A program made the position numbers and the translations under genes. The notes beneath the pieces are model-generated. The model searched no databases. It was not told where the DNA came from and saw only the letters and a program-made list of their open reading frames with translations. DNA of 64,000 bases from Acorus gramineus (Eukaryota > Streptophyta > Magnoliopsida > Acorales > Acoraceae): positions 12,614,777-12,678,776 of the forward strand of contig CM060856.1 of the NCBI GenBank assembly GCA_030737835.1, given 5' to 3'. This document shows positions 59,403-64,000 of the stretch, one piece after another. The first letter of the stretch is position 1, and the number at the start of each line of letters is the position of its first letter.

Positions 59403-60158
59403 TGTTGGAATTTTAAGTGATCAAAAATTGCATTTGTCCATATTAAACCCCCTTAGCATTTTTATTGCATGAGGTACAAATGAAATCATTGCATGCATTT
59501 GTAACTCCTACCTTCATTGTTTAGTGGAGGATGGGAATTAAAGGGGGAAAACGTTTCTATTGAAATCGGTTTCATTAGCGTATAAATGGTTACAATTAAT
59601 TGTGATTGTCCATTAGAATTTAAAGCATATACGTTTTTATGTGTGTTGTGACTATAAATATTCATGGCTAGCTCTCATGGCAAAAAAGGAAGATAATCAG
59701 AGAAATAATCCCTTATGTGTAGTGGTGTTTTAGCCAACATAGCCGATCCCACTGTGTTATAGATTTTATGAAAATCATTTTTCCTCCAAGCCATAGTTCC
59801 CGACACCTTGTTGTTTGATCCAATTTCTGATCTGGGCGTCTGAAAGGATCGTAGTCTGTTCACCGTGGTTTTTCCGTAGCTCGCACCCCGGAAGAACAAA
59901 ACCAGTTGTGGTCGTATCTCTCAGTAGTAGGAGCCATTCAACCCTGTGCGTGAGAAGGCCTTATTCACCGAGGACAGAGTGTCTTCACTCACTTCTACAT
60001 TTCCGGATACACTTTTATAATCCCTTACTCTTTTATTTCGTGCTTTTACGATATATTTTAGAGTATGCATGATTTAATATATATTTGATGTTTATATTCT
60101 TAATGTGTGAATTATAAGAATTTGTGTTCAACCTAATACTTCTTTGTCACGCACAATA
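59403..60158 (+). repeat. 5' LTR (756 bp)
   Basis: Begins TGTTGGAATTTTAAGTGATC and ends CGCACAATA, where the 3' LTR has CGCACAACA. It differs from the 3' LTR at scattered single bases and a 7-bp GTTGTGA duplication present only in the 3' copy (near 63220-63230). Confidence 0.88.
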
Positions 60159-62974
60159 ATCTTGGTGAATAAGTACACAATGTCTTCTATTTGAAATTAA
60201 TATATGTTAGATTTAAATGGATTACATGTGTTAATCTTTGTTAGAGATAATGGGAAAGGTTGGATATTCAGAATGGCATGCATGCAAATATTTGGAATAA
60301 AATGCATCCGTTATGTTTTATTTTTTCATATATGCATATGATGTGTTAAATTTGCATGAAACAATTGCATGCATTTACAAACATGAGTTACAAATTATTC
60401 ATTACCGTTGAGTGTTATAAATATTCATGTTCTAATACTATTTAATGTAAATAGATACTTGATATCTTATGTATTTTGATATTCAAAAAATTGGTGTAAA
60501 AGAATCTGGTTAATTCTTTAATTTGGTGGTTTCTTGATTCTCCTCTAATTTTTCATTTTCTAAATAAACATCTCTCCGGCTGTAGAGTTCAATTTAATTT
60601 GAAGTATTTTTTACCGTTTTAATCTCTAGATAAGGCCAATGTTCCATCATATAATGTTTGTCGGGTATCTTATTTTCCTTTGATAAATAAGGATGGGTGG
60701 CATTTGTTTCTGTTCTATGGAAAAAAAAAATGTCATGCATGCATTTTCATATGGGGTCTCATTCTGCTTGAGTATGAGTTGGGATTGCTGGCCATATCTT
60801 TCATGAGATAATATATGCCATGCAGTGAACGTTTTATCTTTTAAAAAACCATGAACAGGTGCATTGAAACCATTTCAAAATAGTAATGCATACATACATG
60901 TGATGTTTGTTATTCGAGGTAATTAAACACATCCATAAACCATAATGGGTGTTTCTGTGTGTTGCATATATTCAAATTTCTATAAGCGTTGAGTTTACTT
61001 TTGTATGCATTATTATTCAGTGCTCACACTTCTCTTGTGACCCAATGTTTTCTCTGAGGTACATATATATATATATTGGAAGCATTTCTCTCATGCCTTT
61101 CGGTGATATTTTCAACTCCCATTATATTGCGTTGAAGCACTCAAAATCAATTAAACATGATGTATGAATTCTTGTGGAAGACGAGATTATATATATACAT
61201 TTCAAGGACGTTGGTGACTACTATATTCGGAGATGATAATTGAAATATTTTATGGGTTCTCTGGTATTCTTCTCTATACTTCTAATATCAGTAGTTGGTG
61301 AAGAGACAATTCAAGGGAGATTATTCTATTCAGTTTTCTTATATTCTCATGAATCTCTCATAGTTCTGAATATTCTGATTATTATCTTATGAGGCTATTA
61401 TATTATCTGATATGCCGCATGATATCAGTTGTGTTCTCCTTGACTAAAAGATTGCAGTTGTTTATTAACAGAGAATGTCAATTTATGCAGATAAGAGTCT
61501 TCTCAGTGGCATGCTAATCAAATTGGTGCTCATCTATCATATATATTGGAATAATTTTGGTCTTCATAATGAACACAGAGGCATGGTGTTTTGTAGTATA
61601 TATTTGATGATTTTTGAGTTGCTGATATTCATTTATGCACTCTCATTACAACTATCAATTATCAGTTTAGGGAGATCACTATATTATCTGTTTTTCTTGA
61701 GGTATTATCTAAAGATGTATCTGGACATATTCTTCATATGGCCTTCATATTGTGTGTATTATATTATGATATTTTAGAAGAATATTCAGTGACAAATGGT
61801 CTATTCAAGGTACGTGAGTACAGACCTAACTTTTGATTACTTTAATTATTAGTGGTCATGTCAAATAATTTTGTGTTAATCATGCTCATATAAATGTCTT
61901 GGTCAATTGCATACTATAATAGTAAAATCATGTTTGTATGTTCATGTGATGATGACCAAATTTTATTGCTTACATGCATAAATAAATTAAAAAAAAATTG
62001 TGATTTATTTGTAGAGAATATTCTTTACATGCATGCATATCCCAAATTATTTTTGAGTAGTCTCTAAATGTGGGGGTATTTGTGAAAATAAATCATAAAA
62101 ATTACAATGGTAATTTATATACCCTAAAATGTGGGGGAGACGTGTACCTCATTAATTAAAATAATAATAATAATAAAAATGTTGAGAGAGATGCTACAAA
62201 ATATTGGGACAATAATATAAAATGTGTAGACAACTATAAATAAAACTTGAGTCGATTCACCTTATATCAAAAGGAATATAACTTAAGTTTGTGAAGTTGT
62301 AGAGAACTTCACTAAAGGACTTGTGAGATGACTCGTCCTTAATATCGAGACTGAAGGGGATGTAGGTTAAGTCCATTAAAAAATTACCTGCAGTAGGCTC
62401 TCTACCATTGTGATTGGAGATCCCATGAAGATGGTTTTCAAGGGGTTAACGAAACTGTACGGGCAAACTTGTGAGTATTGTAGGGGAAAAACTCCTCTAA
62501 CCCATCCCTATGATAACAGTGCTAACTGTAGTGGAAGTAGGTTGAGTTAATGCTCTTAATGAGTTCAAGTCCTTTTTGGACACGATGTGGTCCATGCAGG
62601 TACCCTGGAGAACTCACCTATATGAGTGCACGGACGTGGGGGCGCGTTCTTTGAGATTTGGGCTAAATCTCTAAGGCACGCAAGAAAGGATATGAGCACA
62701 TGGCCGTAACGTGTTATCCCGCAGAACAAGACTTATATCCTGTACCATGTGTGTGATCAGTGAAACCGGGCTAAAGGGGTCGAATTCAAGGATTTGGTCT
62801 ATTCAGGCTTCTCCGGGGGATATGGTTTACACTAAGTGAAGGTTCAAACCTAGAAGGTATTTTTATCTATTACATGGTATAAGATGCCCATATCAATTCG
62901 CTCTATCTCATATCAATTTATTCCTTTCTCTATCCATTTTATTGTGTCATATGCATTTTCGATCAGTGGGGGAT

Positions 62975-63737
62975 TGTTGAAATTTTAAGTGATAAAAAAT
63001 TGCATTTGTCCATATTAAACCCCCTTAGCATTTTTATTGCATGAGTTACAAATGAAATCATTGCATGCATTTGTAACTCCTACCTTCATTGTTTAGTGGA
63101 GGATGGGAATTAAAGGGGAAAAACGTTTCTATTGAAATCGGTTTCATTAGCATATAAATGGTTACAATTAATTGTGATTGTCCATTAGAATTTAAAGCAT
63201 ATACGTTTTCATGTGTGTTGTGAGTTGTGACTATAAATATTCATGGCTAGCTCTCATGGCAAAAAAGGAAGATAATCAGAAAAATAATCCCTTATGTGTA
63301 GTGGTGTTTTAGTCAACATAGCCGATCCCACTGTGTTATAGATTTTATGAAAATCATTTTTTCTCCAAGCCATAGTTCCCAACACCTTGTTGTTTGATCC
63401 AATTTCTGGTCTGGGCGTCTGAAAGGATCGTAGTCTGTTCACCGTGGTTCTTTCGTAACTCGCACCCCAGAAGAACAAAACCAGTTGTGGTCGTATCTCT
63501 CAGTAGTAGGAGCCATTCAACCCTGTGCGTGAGGAGGCCTTATTCACCGAGGACAGAGTGTCTTCACCCACTTCTACATTTCTGGATACACTTTTCTAAT
63601 CCCGTACTCTTTTATTTCATGCTTTTACAATATATTTTAGAGTATGCATGATTTAATATATATTTGATGATTATATTCTTAATGTGTTAATTATAAGAAT
63701 TTGTGTTCAGCCTAATATTTATTTGTCACGCACAACA
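62975..63737 (+). repeat. 3' LTR (763 bp)
   Basis: Begins TGTTGAAATTTTAAGTGAT right after the polypurine tract and ends CGCACAACA, followed by the GTTCC duplication. Highly similar to the 5' LTR by eye. Confidence 0.88.
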
Positions 63738-63742
63738 GTTCC

Positions 63743-64000
63743 TGTATTAGTAATAAGTAAAAATAAGTAAATGGTTCACGGGTTTAGGCTTGCATAGTTG
63801 CATTGATGGGGCTGTGAATGAAATATGGTCAAATAGATTTCAAAAAGTAGTTGCTTGAATAAATAGTGTATTGAATAGAATTTCACATTTACAAATAAAA
63901 AGGATGCGTGGTGGCAGAATAAATAATGCTTGTTAGAGGTGCAGAAGATCTTGCATATCTTGAGGATTGAATCAAACTAAATTTGGTAAAATCTTTCATA
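63743..64000. other. Flank right of the LTR element
   Basis: Short AT-rich stretch with no gene or element recognised. Confidence 0.4.

Larger units (their letters stand above)
59403..63737 (+). mobile_element. Non-coding LTR retrotransposon with intact ends
   Basis: Two direct LTRs (59403-60158 and 62975-63737) start TGTTG and end CA (TA in the 5' copy). Flanking 5-bp duplications GTTCC at 59398-59402 and 63738-63742 are identical. A polypurine tract AGTGGGGGAT precedes the 3' LTR, which orients the element on the plus strand. The 2.8-kb interior has no gag or pol frame, so it depends on proteins of a relative. A tRNA primer-binding site was not identified after the 5' LTR. The conserved-looking region 62240-62900 (GGGGATGTAGGTTAAGTCC, GTGGTCCATGCAGGTACC) resembles the non-coding 3' region of some plant copia-type elements, an assignment from memory. 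Confidence 0.88.

Overview
The window is nuclear DNA from a flowering plant: spliced genes with GT-AG introns, CT/GA-rich leaders, and AT-rich intergenic DNA full of small transposons. Several first exons (the calcium-dependent kinase, IMP dehydrogenase, the O-methyltransferase) and the intronless PMI1 gene are strongly GC-rich in the third codon position, while most other exons are AT-leaning. That pattern is common in monocots, so a non-grass monocot is my best guess (inference only; no species is claimed).

Layout. 1-2300: 5' part of a CPK5/CPK6-type calcium-dependent protein kinase on the minus strand, running off the left edge. 2300-7240: intergenic DNA built from nested small elements, including two MITEs with 9-bp target duplications and a TIR element holding a decayed piece of a glycyl-tRNA synthetase gene. 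7464-9968: intronless PMI1. 10539-12924: a hAT element with a perfect 8-bp target duplication and a MITE with a perfect 9-bp one. 13454-19215: IMP dehydrogenase, 4 exons, 502 aa. 23110-28521: tonoplast sugar transporter, 5 coding exons, 739 aa. 29704-32226: adaptin-binding p34/AAGAB-like protein, 6 exons, 484 aa. 35727-40436: a Helitron with recognisable 5' and 3' ends that carries the last exons of a CENP-O (Mcm21) gene. 40437-46900: unassigned DNA with one unrecognised ORF, a SINE-like element and a hAT MITE. 47017-48434: a type I plant O-methyltransferase with one frameshift. 48632-49795: a second copy of the Helitron 3' region, with a hAT MITE nested in it. 50475: probable first coding exon of an unidentified gene. 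52090-52830: LINE remnant. 52797-58140: tandem array with a higher-order period of about 1253 bp. 59403-63737: LTR retrotransposon with no coding capacity and a perfect 5-bp target duplication.

The genes do not form a pathway. They are independent plant loci: Ca2+ signalling, chloroplast movement, guanine nucleotide synthesis, vacuolar sugar loading, vesicle-coat biology and secondary-metabolite methylation. The most unusual content is in the mobile elements: two host-gene fragments captured by different element classes, a filled/empty insertion pair inside the same window, and a recently amplified higher-order repeat.

All exon borders were set by hand from GT-AG signals, reading-frame continuity and family knowledge. 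No alignment or database search was run.
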